This document shows, in pieces, positions 6,273-14,346 of a stretch of 28,365 nt of DNA. The notes beneath the pieces were generated by a model. That model made no database searches. It saw only the letters and a list, made by a program, of their open reading frames with translations, and was not told the origin of the DNA. Made by a program: the position numbers and the translations under genes. Where the stretch lies: the NCBI GenBank assembly GCA_900550825.1, contig URTZ01000004.1, positions 1 through 28,365 of the forward strand, given 5' to 3'. The first letter of the stretch is position 1. Each line of letters begins with the position of its first letter. Source of the DNA: an uncultured Collinsella sp. (lineage in GTDB: Bacteria; Actinomycetota; Coriobacteriia; Coriobacteriales; Coriobacteriaceae).

Positions 6273-9200
6273 ATGCTGGAGCTCAAAGGTATTTGCAAAA
6301 GGTACGTTACGCAGTCGTTTACGCAGGTGGCGCTCGACAGCGTGAGCCTGTCTTTTCGCGATAACGAGTTCGTGGCCATTCTGGGTCCCTCGGGTTCGGG
6401 CAAAACCACGATGCTCAACGTTATCGGCGGACTCGACCACTTTGATTCTGGCGACCTGCTGATTGACGGCATCTCGACCAAGGACTTCCGCGACCGCGAT
6501 TGGGATGCCTACCGCAACAACCGCATCGGCTTTGTGTTCCAAAGCTATAACCTCATTCCGCATCAGACCATTTTGGAAAACGTGGAGCTGGCGCTCACGC
6601 TCACGGGCGTGGGACATGCCGAGCGCCGCCAGCGTGCGCGCGAGGCGTTGGAGAAAGTCGGCTTGGGCGAGCACGTTAACAAGCGCCCGAGCCAGCTTTC
6701 GGGCGGGCAGATGCAGCGCGTGGCCATCGCCCGCGCCCTGATAAATGATCCTGAGATCGTTCTTGCCGACGAGCCGACCGGCGCTTTGGATTCAACGACA
6801 TCCGCACAGGTCATGGACCTGCTCAAGGACGTGGCGCGCGACCGCCTGGTCATCATGGTTACGCACAATCCCGAGTTGGCGTACCAGTACGCTACGCGTA
6901 TCGTCAATCTGGCGGACGGTAAGATCACCGACGATTCCGACCCCTTTGATGTTGCCGAGGCCACGCATCGCGAAGCCAAACCCACGCGCAAAACCTCGAT
7001 GAGCTTTGTAACGGCGCTGGGGCTTTCTGCCCGAAACCTTATGACCAAGAAGGGCCGCACGGCCATGACTGCCTTTGCGGGCTCGATTGGCATTATCGGT
7101 ATCGCGGCGATTCTGGCGCTGTCCAATGGCGTAAACGGCTACATCAAAAAGGTCGAGGAGGATACGCTCTCGAGCTACCCGCTCACCATTTCCAAGCAGG
7201 ATTACGACCTGTCGTCCATGATGGGCGGACAGGGGGCTGCGGATGATGACTCGCCTGAAAACGTGGATTCGTCCGACGACAGTGCCGAAACCGATAAGAT
7301 TCCCGTGGTCACGGCCGTAAAGGATATGTTTGCGAGCGTTAAGTCCAACGACATGACGAGCTTTAAGGCATGGCTTGACGACGGCGGCGACGGTATCGAC
7401 AAAGAGGTCAACGCCATTCAGTACGGCTACGGTGTATCGCCGGTTGTCTATCGTGCCGGCAAGGGCGATGAGAAGCCTGTCCGGCTGGTGCCCAACGCCA
7501 TGACCGAGGCCATGAGCGGAGGCGCGAGCTCGGCGGCAACGGTGAGCATGGAATCCATGGGAACCTCGGTCTTTAACGAGATGATCGACGACCAGAGTCT
7601 GCTCGACAGCCAGTACGATGTCGTCGCCGGTCATTGGCCCACGTCTGCCAACGAAGCCGTAATGGTGCTTTCGAGCCGCGGCACGGTGGGCGACTATACG
7701 CTCTACAGCATCGGTGCGCTGGATATCGATGAGCTCAACGATCTGGTAAACAGTGCCATGACGGCCGACGGTAAGATCGAGACGCCCGAGACCGCTGCCG
7801 ACTTTACCTACGACGATGCGCTGTCCACCACGTTTAAGGTGCTGTCGCCGGCAGATGCGTATCGCAAAAACGAAGAGACCGGTATGTGGGCCGATATGTC
7901 CGGTGACGCCGACTTCATGGCGGCCAAGGTTGCCGATGGCATTGACGTGCGCATTGTGGGCGTGGTACGGCCCAACGAGACGGCCAACGCGAGCGCCCTT
8001 TCGCCCGGTATCGCCTACACACATGCGCTGACTCGCCAGCTTATGGAGCGCGCGGCCGATTCGAAGATTGTGCAGGAGCAACTCGACCACCCCGAGACGG
8101 ATGTCTTTACGGGCAAAACCTTCGACGAACTACAAGGCGAGGCCAAACAAGGAGTGGATCTGGGCAGCATGTTCAGTGTGGACGAGGCAGCACTTAAGAG
8201 CGCGTTCTCGTTCGATACCTCCGTGCTCTCGGGTGTTGCCGGCGGTATGGACCCGTCGTGTCTTGACTTGTCCGAGCTGGACATTGACCTTTCGGGCGTA
8301 GGGAAGGATATCGACTTCAGCGACATCATGTCTAAGGCGCCAGCCCCCGATTTCTCGGGTGTCTTCGATGGGTTGGAGCTTACACCCGAGCAGATGCAGC
8401 AAGTGGGGGCGCTCGCCAACCAACTGTTCACGGGCTTTATGCAGTCGGAACAGTTTAAGGCGCTGACGCCCGAAGATCTTAAGGACGCGTCAAAGCTTGC
8501 CGCCGCGTTCTCGACGTATCTTGAGAGTGATACGGCAGCCCAGCAAATCCTGGCTCAGCTCAAGGCACTCGGCGGCGATGCCCTGGCCGAGCGCCTGCAG
8601 CAGGCGATGACCGACTATGTGCAAAAGCAGCTGGCTCCGTATCTGCAGCAGGCTCTGGATCAGATGATGAAGTCGATCAGCGACCAGATTGCGACGACGG
8701 TGTCAACTCAGCTCAAGGCAGGCGCGGCAGGGCTCATGGGCCAGATGGCGACGCAGATGTCATCGAGTTTTGCCAACCTGGCGAGCGCTATGCGTGTGGA
8801 TGCGAGCGCCTTTGCCCGCGCCATCCACTTCAACATGGACGCCGAGGACCTGAGTTCGCTTATGATGAGTTATGCCAAGGCATCGCAGCTTACCTATGAC
8901 AACAACCTGACCACACTGGGTTATGCGGACGAGGCAGACCCCATCTCGGTCAAGATTTTCCCGCGCGACTTTGAGGCGAAGGAGCGCGTGCTCGACCATA
9001 TCGATGCGTATAACAAGCAGGTCAAGGCTGCTGGCCACGATGAGCAGGCGATTTCGTACACCGACTATATGGGAATCATTATGGGCTCGGTGACCGACAT
9101 TGTGAATACCATCAGCTTGGTGCTCATCGCATTCGTGAGCATCAGCCTAGTGGTGAGCTCCATTATGATCGGCATCATCACCTACATCAGCGTGCTGGAG

Positions 9201-9512
9201 CGCAAAAAGGAGATTGGCATCCTGCGCGCGATCGGCGCGTCGAAGCGCAACGTGGCCAACGTATTCAATGCCGAGACCTTTATCGAGGGCCTCATCGCCG
9301 GCGTCTTTGCCATTGTCGTCGTGGTGCTCGTGAGCTTTCCGGTTAATACCTGGGCGCTTGCGGCCAAACAGGTGCCCAATCTGATGAGCCTGCCCGTGCA
9401 GGATGCGCTGGTGCTCATCGCAATTTCAGTGCTGCTGACGGTCGTTGCCGGCCTGCTGCCGGCCCGTAGCGCATCCAAGAAGGACCCCGTCGAAGCCCTG
9501 CGCTCCGAATAA
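6273..9512 (+). CDS. ABC transporter, fused ATPase and FtsX/MacB-type permease with very large extracellular region
   Basis: The 1079-residue chain has a LolD/MacB-type ATPase at about 1-225, with Walker A GPSGSGKTT, signature LSGGQMQRVAIARAL, Walker B VLADEPTGALD and H-loop MVTHNPEL. A first transmembrane helix follows near 260-285 (AGSIGIIGIAAILALSNGV). About 650 extracellular residues come next, and then three helices in an FtsX domain ending PARSASKKDPVEALRSE. The extracellular part includes a long helical, Gln-, Met- and Leu-rich stretch (about residues 700-870) that resembles coiled coil. This class works mechanically on exported peptides, antibiotics or envelope lipids rather than as an importer. 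The ATG at 6273 gives the normal ATPase N-terminus MLELKGICKRYV. A GTG at 6246, nine codons upstream with GGAGGAG 10 nt before it, is a real alternative. The gene stands alone. Confidence 0.92.
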   Translation: MLELKGICKRYVTQSFTQVALDSVSLSFRDNEFVAILGPSGSGKTTMLNVIGGLDHFDSGDLLIDGISTKDFRDRDWDAYRNNRIGFVFQSYNLIPHQTILENVELALTLTGVGHAERRQRAREALEKVGLGEHVNKRPSQLSGGQMQRVAIARALINDPEIVLADEPTGALDSTTSAQVMDLLKDVARDRLVIMVTHNPELAYQYATRIVNLADGKITDDSDPFDVAEATHREAKPTRKTSMSFVTALGLSARNLMTKKGRTAMTAFAGSIGIIGIAAILALSNGVNGYIKKVEEDTLSSYPLTISKQDYDLSSMMGGQGAADDDSPENVDSSDDSAETDKIPVVTAVKDMFASVKSNDMTSFKAWLDDGGDGIDKEVNAIQYGYGVSPVVYRAGKGDEKPVRLVPNAMTEAMSGGASSAATVSMESMGTSVFNEMIDDQSLLDSQYDVVAGHWPTSANEAVMVLSSRGTVGDYTLYSIGALDIDELNDLVNSAMTADGKIETPETAADFTYDDALSTTFKVLSPADAYRKNEETGMWADMSGDADFMAAKVADGIDVRIVGVVRPNETANASALSPGIAYTHALTRQLMERAADSKIVQEQLDHPETDVFTGKTFDELQGEAKQGVDLGSMFSVDEAALKSAFSFDTSVLSGVAGGMDPSCLDLSELDIDLSGVGKDIDFSDIMSKAPAPDFSGVFDGLELTPEQMQQVGALANQLFTGFMQSEQFKALTPEDLKDASKLAAAFSTYLESDTAAQQILAQLKALGGDALAERLQQAMTDYVQKQLAPYLQQALDQMMKSISDQIATTVSTQLKAGAAGLMGQMATQMSSSFANLASAMRVDASAFARAIHFNMDAEDLSSLMMSYAKASQLTYDNNLTTLGYADEADPISVKIFPRDFEAKERVLDHIDAYNKQVKAAGHDEQAISYTDYMGIIMGSVTDIVNTISLVLIAFVSISLVVSSIMIGIITYISVLERKKEIGILRAIGASKRNVANVFNAETFIEGLIAGVFAIVVVVLVSFPVNTWALAAKQVPNLMSLPVQDALVLIAISVLLTVVAGLLPARSASKKDPVEALRSE

Positions 9513-9543
9513 TGCGACAAAGGGACAGTCCCTTTGTCACATT
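9511..9543. repeat. Interspersed inverted repeat, GACAAAGGGAC type (copy a)
   Basis: The arms AATGCGACAAAGGGAC (9511-9526) and GTCCCTTTGTCACATT (9528-9543) pair at 15 of 16 positions around a single base. The repeat overlaps the stop codon of the ABC transporter gene. Related copies are at 15697-15729 and 16009-16042, with a partial one near 28292. No T-run follows. Confidence 0.8.
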
Positions 9544-9612
9544 GAGACCCTTGCGAAAACGGGGTCTAATTACCGTTCGGCAGGTTAAGAACTCCCTCTC
9601 CCCGCTTAATGC

Positions 9613-9641
9613 TTGACGAAGAGTCCTCTGGTTTATATACC
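9613..9641 (+). promoter_or_regulatory. Promoter of the first MFS gene
   Basis: TTGACG (9613-9618) is followed after 17 bp by TATACC (9636-9641); the overlapping TATATA (9634-9639) is an alternative -10. The -10 region is covered by the TetR-type operator at 9638-9655, which fits repression by blocking polymerase. Confidence 0.6.
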
Positions 9642-9655
9642 TATCGGTAGGCATA
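9638..9655. promoter_or_regulatory. TetR-type operator, site 1
   Basis: The site contains TACC-N4-GGTA (9638-9649) and continues GGCATA. It is matched by TACC-N4-GGTAGGTATA at 11814-11831 in front of the deiminase operon. The shared sequence overlaps the -10 region of the MFS gene promoter, and the only local regulator gene is the TetR-family gene at 11106-11684. Confidence 0.7.
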
Positions 9656-9687
9656 TAGGATGTATTGCCGATAGAAATGGAGCAACC

Positions 9688-10968
9688 ATGACTCTCACCA
9701 CACCAGCCAAAAAAGATTGTCTCCGTGAAAGCGGCGCATTTGCTTGGGTCGTCGTTATTGCGCTCGGCTTAATGTCCGCCGGAACAACTGGCACATATAG
9801 CATTATTGCCGGCTCATTCGTTGCTCCAGTATGTGAAGATCTGGGCTTTGACTACACTTCTTTTTCTTTCTATTTCACCGCGATTCTTCTTGGCCTTGCG
9901 CTTGGGCTTCCGCTTTTGAGTCGCTTCATTCCAAAAGTAATCGGCAAACCATGGCATATTTGCATTGAACTCGTCCTTATTGCCGCCGGCGCCGCAATGG
10001 CGTTCTACACCGAGGTCTGGATGTTCACCGTCTCCGCCGCAGTGATCGGCATCTGCTTTTCGTTTACAACGGGCGTCTGCATGTCCGATGTCATTGACCA
10101 ATGGTTCAGCAAATCGTCCGGTCTCGCCATCGGCCTCGCTTGGGGCGTTAATTCTCTCTGCACGCTGTTATTGAGTCCTGTCATTACGCTGGTCATCGAG
10201 CAGCAAGGCTGGCGTACGGGATACATCGTGCTTGCGGCCGTTTCTGCAGCTATGATTTTGCCTGCAAGCGCATTTATCATTCGCCTTAACCCCTCTGATC
10301 GCAATATGCTTCCGTACGGAGAGACCGTCTCCGAAACCCATGAGAGCTGCAGCGCCGATGAGCAGGAAGATGTCCTTTCGGGCATGGCACTCCGCGATGC
10401 CGCGAAAACGCCGTCTTTTATTCTCTGTGTCCTCTTGCTTTGCGTGGCGCAGCTCACCTGCTGCATGAACCAGCTGTTTCCAACCTATGCAAGCGAGGTC
10501 GGTTTCAATCCTATCGTAGGAAGCTTAATGGTCTCGGCAGCTTCACTCTCCGATATCTTCCTAAATCCCTTCGTGGGCAAAACATGCGACAAGCTTGGCG
10601 CTATTAAAGCAACGGTCGCATGGACAGGTGTCAGCATTCTTTCATTCCTGCTTCTTATCATTGGCGGAAGCAATGAGACCGTTTCCATCATTGCAGCTGG
10701 TGTAAACGATGTCATGTTCGCCATCGTTGGAACCGCAATGCCGATGCTTCTCCTCTCGCTCTTTGGATCACGCGATTTTGGAAGGATCTATTCGATCGTT
10801 TGCTCAGCGGGCTATGTCGTCGGTGCTTTTGGAATGCCGGTCATGATGAAGGTTTACGGCATGGCAGGGTCATTCCAGGGAGTATTTATCTTCTGCATTG
10901 CCTGCAACCTTATGATTGCTGCGTTTGCTATCGTTTCCGGCTTTCTCAATAAGGCTGCTGAAAAGTAA
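9688..10968 (+). CDS. MFS transporter, OFA/monocarboxylate-like (paralogue 1)
   Basis: The 426-residue protein has about twelve hydrophobic segments with the usual longer, charged cytoplasmic loop in the middle (about residues 210-235). Conserved stretches include GLMSAGTTG in the first helix and DVIDQWFSKSSGLAIGLAWG in the loop and helix between segments four and five. It resembles oxalate/formate-antiporter-like MFS proteins and is clearly paralogous to the transporter at 14347-15612 along its whole length. The ATG at 9688 is preferred because GGAG is 5 nt upstream; the longer reading frame from 9613 would run through the promoter and operator. It is transcribed alone towards a long terminator. 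A role in uptake, exchange or export of the deiminase pathway's compounds is inferred from the shared operator. Confidence 0.88.
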   Translation: MTLTTPAKKDCLRESGAFAWVVVIALGLMSAGTTGTYSIIAGSFVAPVCEDLGFDYTSFSFYFTAILLGLALGLPLLSRFIPKVIGKPWHICIELVLIAAGAAMAFYTEVWMFTVSAAVIGICFSFTTGVCMSDVIDQWFSKSSGLAIGLAWGVNSLCTLLLSPVITLVIEQQGWRTGYIVLAAVSAAMILPASAFIIRLNPSDRNMLPYGETVSETHESCSADEQEDVLSGMALRDAAKTPSFILCVLLLCVAQLTCCMNQLFPTYASEVGFNPIVGSLMVSAASLSDIFLNPFVGKTCDKLGAIKATVAWTGVSILSFLLLIIGGSNETVSIIAAGVNDVMFAIVGTAMPMLLLSLFGSRDFGRIYSIVCSAGYVVGAFGMPVMMKVYGMAGSFQGVFIFCIACNLMIAAFAIVSGFLNKAAEK

Positions 10969-11002
10969 TAAGCGCCGATTGCACCGGCATAGATTGCCAC
11001 GC

Positions 11003-11048
11003 AACAGGGGTCGACTCCAAGCCAGATTGGAGTCGACCCCTGTTTTCG
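11003..11048 (+). terminator. Strong intrinsic terminator after the first MFS gene
   Basis: AACAGGGGTCGACTCCAA (11003-11020) and TTGGAGTCGACCCCTGTT (11027-11044) form a perfect 18-bp stem with a 6-nt loop, ending in a T-run. It lies between the MFS gene and the convergent TetR gene. The T-run favours the plus strand. Confidence 0.85.
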
Positions 11049-11105
11049 TTTTAAAGGTTGCCCGCAGGCACCATGGGCGCCAACATGCGCTTCAGCTTGG
11101 CTGGT

Positions 11106-11684
11106 CTATTTGAACATAAGCTCGACTATTCCCGCCCAAACCGCTTTCTCATCAATATCCTCACCTTGAGCGACCGTATTGCTTGCTCCCTCCAGAACGG
11201 TATAAAGAATTTGTACGTAGAGCATTACGTCGGCGCTATCGGAAAACGCGCCAATCTCTACACCATGAAGAAGGATGTCTTTAAGCGCATCCATGGTTCG
11301 TTTGGTCGCCGTCGCTTGACGTTCCTGAACTGCAGGAATTCGATTTGCTTGAACGCTAACCTCGGCCAGCACGCGCCGGCGCTTTTCATCGCTTCGATAG
11401 CCACCTATAACTGAATTGCCGAGCTCGATAAGCGCGGCCTTGAACCCGTCCCTATCGACTATTAGCGAGTAGTCGCGCTGATAGTCAATGGTCGGAAACA
11501 TGCTGTCCAAGAGCGTAGTGAAAATCTCCTCTTTTGAGGGAAAGTAGTAGTACACCGACGGCTTGGATATACCGACAAAGTCGCAAATCTTTCCGATAGA
11601 CGCTTTGTCATAACCGACTTCTGCCACAAGATCGTACATTGCGTCCAATATTTTTTTTCTTGTGCTCACGCTGCATTTCTCCAT
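11106..11684 (-). CDS. TetR/AcrR-family transcriptional regulator
   Basis: The 192-residue protein opens with the classical TetR DNA-binding domain: TRKKILDAMYDLVAEVGYDKASIGKICDFVGISKPSVYYYFPSKEEIF in outline, with the recognition helix at about residues 40-48 (SKPSVYYYF). The remaining residues form the helical ligand-binding and dimerisation domain, which is not assignable to a ligand by eye. It converges on the first MFS gene and diverges from the deiminase operon. Matching operators precede both of those units, and a weaker copy lies near its own promoter. It is therefore the likely repressor of the whole locus, relieved by the pathway substrate; this is inferred. The start at 11684 has GGAAG upstream at suitable distance. 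Confidence 0.92.
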   Translation of the reverse strand: MEKCSVSTRKKILDAMYDLVAEVGYDKASIGKICDFVGISKPSVYYYFPSKEEIFTTLLDSMFPTIDYQRDYSLIVDRDGFKAALIELGNSVIGGYRSDEKRRRVLAEVSVQANRIPAVQERQATATKRTMDALKDILLHGVEIGAFSDSADVMLYVQILYTVLEGASNTVAQGEDIDEKAVWAGIVELMFK

Positions 11685-11709
11685 TGCAAATCACTTCCGC
11701 ACTACCAAC

Positions 11710-11737
11710 ATTATTAAGGATGGCAACGGAACATCAA
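11710..11737 (-). promoter_or_regulatory. Probable promoter of the TetR gene
   Basis: Read on the minus strand, TTGATG (complement of 11732-11737) is followed after 16 bp by AATAAT (complement of 11710-11715). The start codon is about 25 nt further on. Confidence 0.4.
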
Positions 11738-11764
11738 TTCGTGTCCAAACATGACCACTATATA

Positions 11765-11780
11765 CGGCGAACGGTATGTA
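11765..11780. promoter_or_regulatory. Degenerate half of the TetR-type operator
   Basis: GAACGGTATGTA in this segment matches GAACGGTAGGTA of site 2 at 11 of 12 positions, but the left arm is not conserved. It lies upstream of the TetR gene promoter and could be a secondary site for autoregulation. Confidence 0.35.
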
Positions 11781-11813
11781 TCAGTAGGCGAGCGGCAATT
11801 ATTCAAAATTATC

Positions 11814-11831
11814 TACCGAACGGTAGGTATA
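11814..11831. promoter_or_regulatory. TetR-type operator, site 2
   Basis: CTACCG-AA-CGGTAG is a perfect palindrome apart from its two central bases. As TACC-N4-GGTAGG-T/C-ATA it matches site 1 at 9638-9655. It overlaps TATAGT (11828-11833), a possible -10 of the deiminase operon, and lies about 80 bp before the deiminase start. Confidence 0.75.
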
Positions 11832-11908
11832 GTAGTACTATAGCAGGTGAATCCCCGCTATTGTCGCGGCCGGACAGCATCGCGGGAAACCCGACGGAAG
11901 GACCAACC

Positions 11909-13147
11909 ATGTACGAGAACTATCGTATGCCGGGCGAGTTCGAGAAGCGCTCCAACGTCTATGTGACATGGCTTCCCGATTACATCCGTGCAGAGGGCTA
12001 CGATAACCGCCAGCCCTGCGTTGACGTGATCAAGGCTCTGCTCGAGTATGGCGACGTTACGGTCAACCTCAATTGCGGCACCCCCGGCTCCTATGAGGAG
12101 GCTTGCTCGCGCCTGAAGGAGGAGGGGGTTGATCTCGATCGCATCGAGATCACGCAGTTCGAAGACTCCAACTTCTATGTCCGCGACAACGGTCCCAGCA
12201 TCATGGTCGACGACAAGGGCCATTCTTATATGGTCAACCCCGCTTGGACCTATTACGGCGTGTGGGACAAGAACTCCCCGGAGTGCCAGTCCGCACGTAA
12301 GGCAGCCGTTCACATGGCGGTTGCGCTCGGTTGCTTCGATATCGTCAATTCCGAAATGGTTTCGGAGGGCGGCGACCGCGAGTTTGACGGTCACGGCACT
12401 CTGATCGCCATCGAGGACACGGAATGCCGCAAGCGTAATCCCGAGTTCACGAAAGAGGAAATAGAGGCCGAGTATAAGCGCATCTACAACCTCAACAAGG
12501 TTATCTGGCTTCCGCAGCCTATGCTCGAGGACGACGACTATCGACTGGGCATCCTCGACGAGAAGGAAGACGGAACTCCCGTCTTTGGCATGAGCTTTGC
12601 AGCTCACATTGATGAGATGTGTCGCTTTATCACTCCGAACAAGATTCTTCTTGCCGAGGTGTCCGATGAAGAGGCAGCCTCGAGCAAGGCTGGAGCAGAG
12701 TCTCGTCGCCGCATTGAGGCAGCCTACGAGATCCTGAGCAACGAAACGGACTGGGAGGGCAAGCCCTTCGAGATCGTTCGTATGCCCACCGCCGAGCCTA
12801 TTGAAGTCGTTATCGCCCCTGGCGATGAAGATTACGAGCTCTATAAGGGCTTCATCGACGAAATGGGCGGCAAGTTTATGGATGGCACCCCCTGGCCCGA
12901 GGGCCCCGTCCACTTCTACGCCGCAGCGAGCTACTGCAACTTCCTGATTTGCAACGGCGTCGTTCTTGGCCAGCGTTATTACCACGAGGGCATGAGCGAG
13001 GTCGTGAAAGAGAAGGATGAGCAGGCCAAGGCAGTTCTTGAGAGCTGCTTCCCCGATCGCAAGGTCATCATGATTGATTCCCTCGCGCTTAACCTGTCCG
13101 GCGGCGGCGTGCACTGCTGGACTAAGGACGTGGCGGCCAGTCGTTAG
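11909..13147 (+). CDS. Agmatine deiminase-like guanidine-modifying enzyme (peptidylarginine deiminase, PAD_porph family)
   Basis: The 412-residue protein has the catalytic landmarks of agmatine deiminase: RDNGPSIMV (about residue 92), SEGGDREFDGHGTLI (about 152-166), AAHIDEM (about 231) and the C-terminal LSGGGVHCWTKD with nucleophile Cys403. Agmatine deiminase converts agmatine to N-carbamoylputrescine plus ammonia. Here the family's conserved C-terminal half is altered (SYCNFLICNGVVLGQRYY where typical enzymes read SYVNFYI and continue to a PQF segment), and it is some 40 residues longer than usual, so the exact guanidino substrate is uncertain. The ATG at 11909 has GGAAGGA 6 nt upstream; the longer opening would include the operator. 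It is first in a three-gene operon with a carbamoyltransferase and an MFS transporter. Confidence 0.85.
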   Translation: MYENYRMPGEFEKRSNVYVTWLPDYIRAEGYDNRQPCVDVIKALLEYGDVTVNLNCGTPGSYEEACSRLKEEGVDLDRIEITQFEDSNFYVRDNGPSIMVDDKGHSYMVNPAWTYYGVWDKNSPECQSARKAAVHMAVALGCFDIVNSEMVSEGGDREFDGHGTLIAIEDTECRKRNPEFTKEEIEAEYKRIYNLNKVIWLPQPMLEDDDYRLGILDEKEDGTPVFGMSFAAHIDEMCRFITPNKILLAEVSDEEAASSKAGAESRRRIEAAYEILSNETDWEGKPFEIVRMPTAEPIEVVIAPGDEDYELYKGFIDEMGGKFMDGTPWPEGPVHFYAAASYCNFLICNGVVLGQRYYHEGMSEVVKEKDEQAKAVLESCFPDRKVIMIDSLALNLSGGGVHCWTKDVAASR

Positions 13148-13194
13148 TGAGCCTTAGAGCCTGCGCTCTTTGGCTTAGGCGCCACATGTACCGC

Positions 13195-13226
13195 TCCCCG
13201 AGGGATATCCGTGTTTTCCTCGGGGA
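13195..13226 (+). promoter_or_regulatory. Intercistronic hairpin between deiminase and carbamoyltransferase
   Basis: TCCCCGAGG (13195-13203) and CCTCGGGGA (13218-13226) form a 9-bp stem in the 123-bp gap. A smaller AGAGC/GCTCT stem lies upstream near 13157-13170. No T-run follows, and an AT-rich stretch then leads to the ribosome site. It may stabilise or process the mRNA, or partly attenuate. Confidence 0.4.
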
Positions 13227-13270
13227 CACATTCAACAATAATTTTGATAATAATTCGAAAGGAAATAGGC

Positions 13271-14335
13271 ATGAACAACAGCCTCCGCGGTCGCGACTAC
13301 ATCAACATCCATGATCTCTCCTCCGAGGATTTCCGCTATCTCATCGATCTTGCCTGGAACCTTAAGGCTCAGAAGAAGTCTGGTGTCGACCAGCGCTACT
13401 TCCCCGGCAAAAACGTCCTCGCCAACTTTGAGTGGGGCTCGACCCGTACTCGTTGCGCATTCGAGACCTCCTGCAACGATTTGGGCATGGGCTTCACTTA
13501 TCTGACCAACTCCCACATGGGTGACTGCGAGACCGTCAAGGACGCCATGCGCGTCTTTAACGGCATGTATGATCTCATCGTCTATCGCGCACAGAAGGAC
13601 GAGCAGTTCCTCTATGACGTCGCCGACCTGGTTGACATCCCGGTCATCAATGCCCTTACTCTCGGCGATCACCCGACTCAGATGCTCGCTGACGCTCTTA
13701 CGATGGAAGAGCAATGGGGCGGTTTGCGTACGAGCCGCGGCAAGAAGATGGCTTTCGTTGGCAACTGCGCCGGCGCCCCGGTGTGGTATGGCCGTCTGTG
13801 CGCTATGCTCGACATGGACTTCCTCGCCATCGGCCCCGACGACCTCCGTCATCAGATGTGCAAGGAAATGATCGAAGAGGTGGAGGCCTGCTACGCCAAG
13901 TACGCTCCCAATAGGACCTTTACCATCACCTCTGACCTCGATGCCCTGGATGGCGTTGACGTTATCGTTACCGAGGAGTGGCGCTACATCAACCCCGAGT
14001 GCGGCGAAGAGGTTCTGGATCCCGACGACTACAACTCCTGGCTGGGCGATGCCGAGTCTTTGTACCCCTATCGCGTCACCAGCGAGCTGTGCAAGCGCAC
14101 CAACAATCCCGACATCTTCTGCATGCATGAGCTTCCCTCTGTCCATAACGCAGATCACCGTGTCGGCAAAATGCTCCTCGACCAGTGCAAGAACGACCTC
14201 CATCGCGAAATCATCACCGAGGGCTTTGAGATTGCCGACGAGTGCTTTGAGGCCAACGCTTCGGTCATCTTCCGTGAGGCAGAGAACCGTCAGCACACCA
14301 TCAAGGCCGTTATGTGTGCCCTTCTGGGTCTCTAG
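13271..14335 (+). CDS. Ornithine/putrescine carbamoyltransferase-family enzyme with unusual substrate motif
   Basis: The 354-residue protein belongs to the aspartate/ornithine carbamoyltransferase superfamily. The carbamoyl-phosphate motif is STRTR (residues 57-61), followed by the Arg in YDLIVYR (106) and HPTQ (134-137). In ornithine and putrescine enzymes the amino-substrate loop reads HCLP; here it reads HELP. Behind the deiminase, the expected reaction is phosphorolysis of a carbamoylated amine to the amine and carbamoyl phosphate, as in the agmatine deiminase pathway. The Cys-to-Glu change argues that the amine is not simply ornithine. The ATG at 13271 has AAAGG 8 nt upstream; the reading frame extends back to 13211 without another good site. 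MFS paralogue 2 follows after 11 bp. Confidence 0.88.
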   Translation: MNNSLRGRDYINIHDLSSEDFRYLIDLAWNLKAQKKSGVDQRYFPGKNVLANFEWGSTRTRCAFETSCNDLGMGFTYLTNSHMGDCETVKDAMRVFNGMYDLIVYRAQKDEQFLYDVADLVDIPVINALTLGDHPTQMLADALTMEEQWGGLRTSRGKKMAFVGNCAGAPVWYGRLCAMLDMDFLAIGPDDLRHQMCKEMIEEVEACYAKYAPNRTFTITSDLDALDGVDVIVTEEWRYINPECGEEVLDPDDYNSWLGDAESLYPYRVTSELCKRTNNPDIFCMHELPSVHNADHRVGKMLLDQCKNDLHREIITEGFEIADECFEANASVIFREAENRQHTIKAVMCALLGL

Positions 14336-14346
14336 GAGCTGTATCA

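Noticed and set aside
11858..13114. Minus-strand open frame of about 418 codons opposite the deiminase gene
   Set aside because: No family motif or ribosome site; the plus strand carries the catalytic motifs. Similar long antisense frames lie opposite 13271-14335, 14347-15612 and 6792-8090 and were dropped for the same reason.
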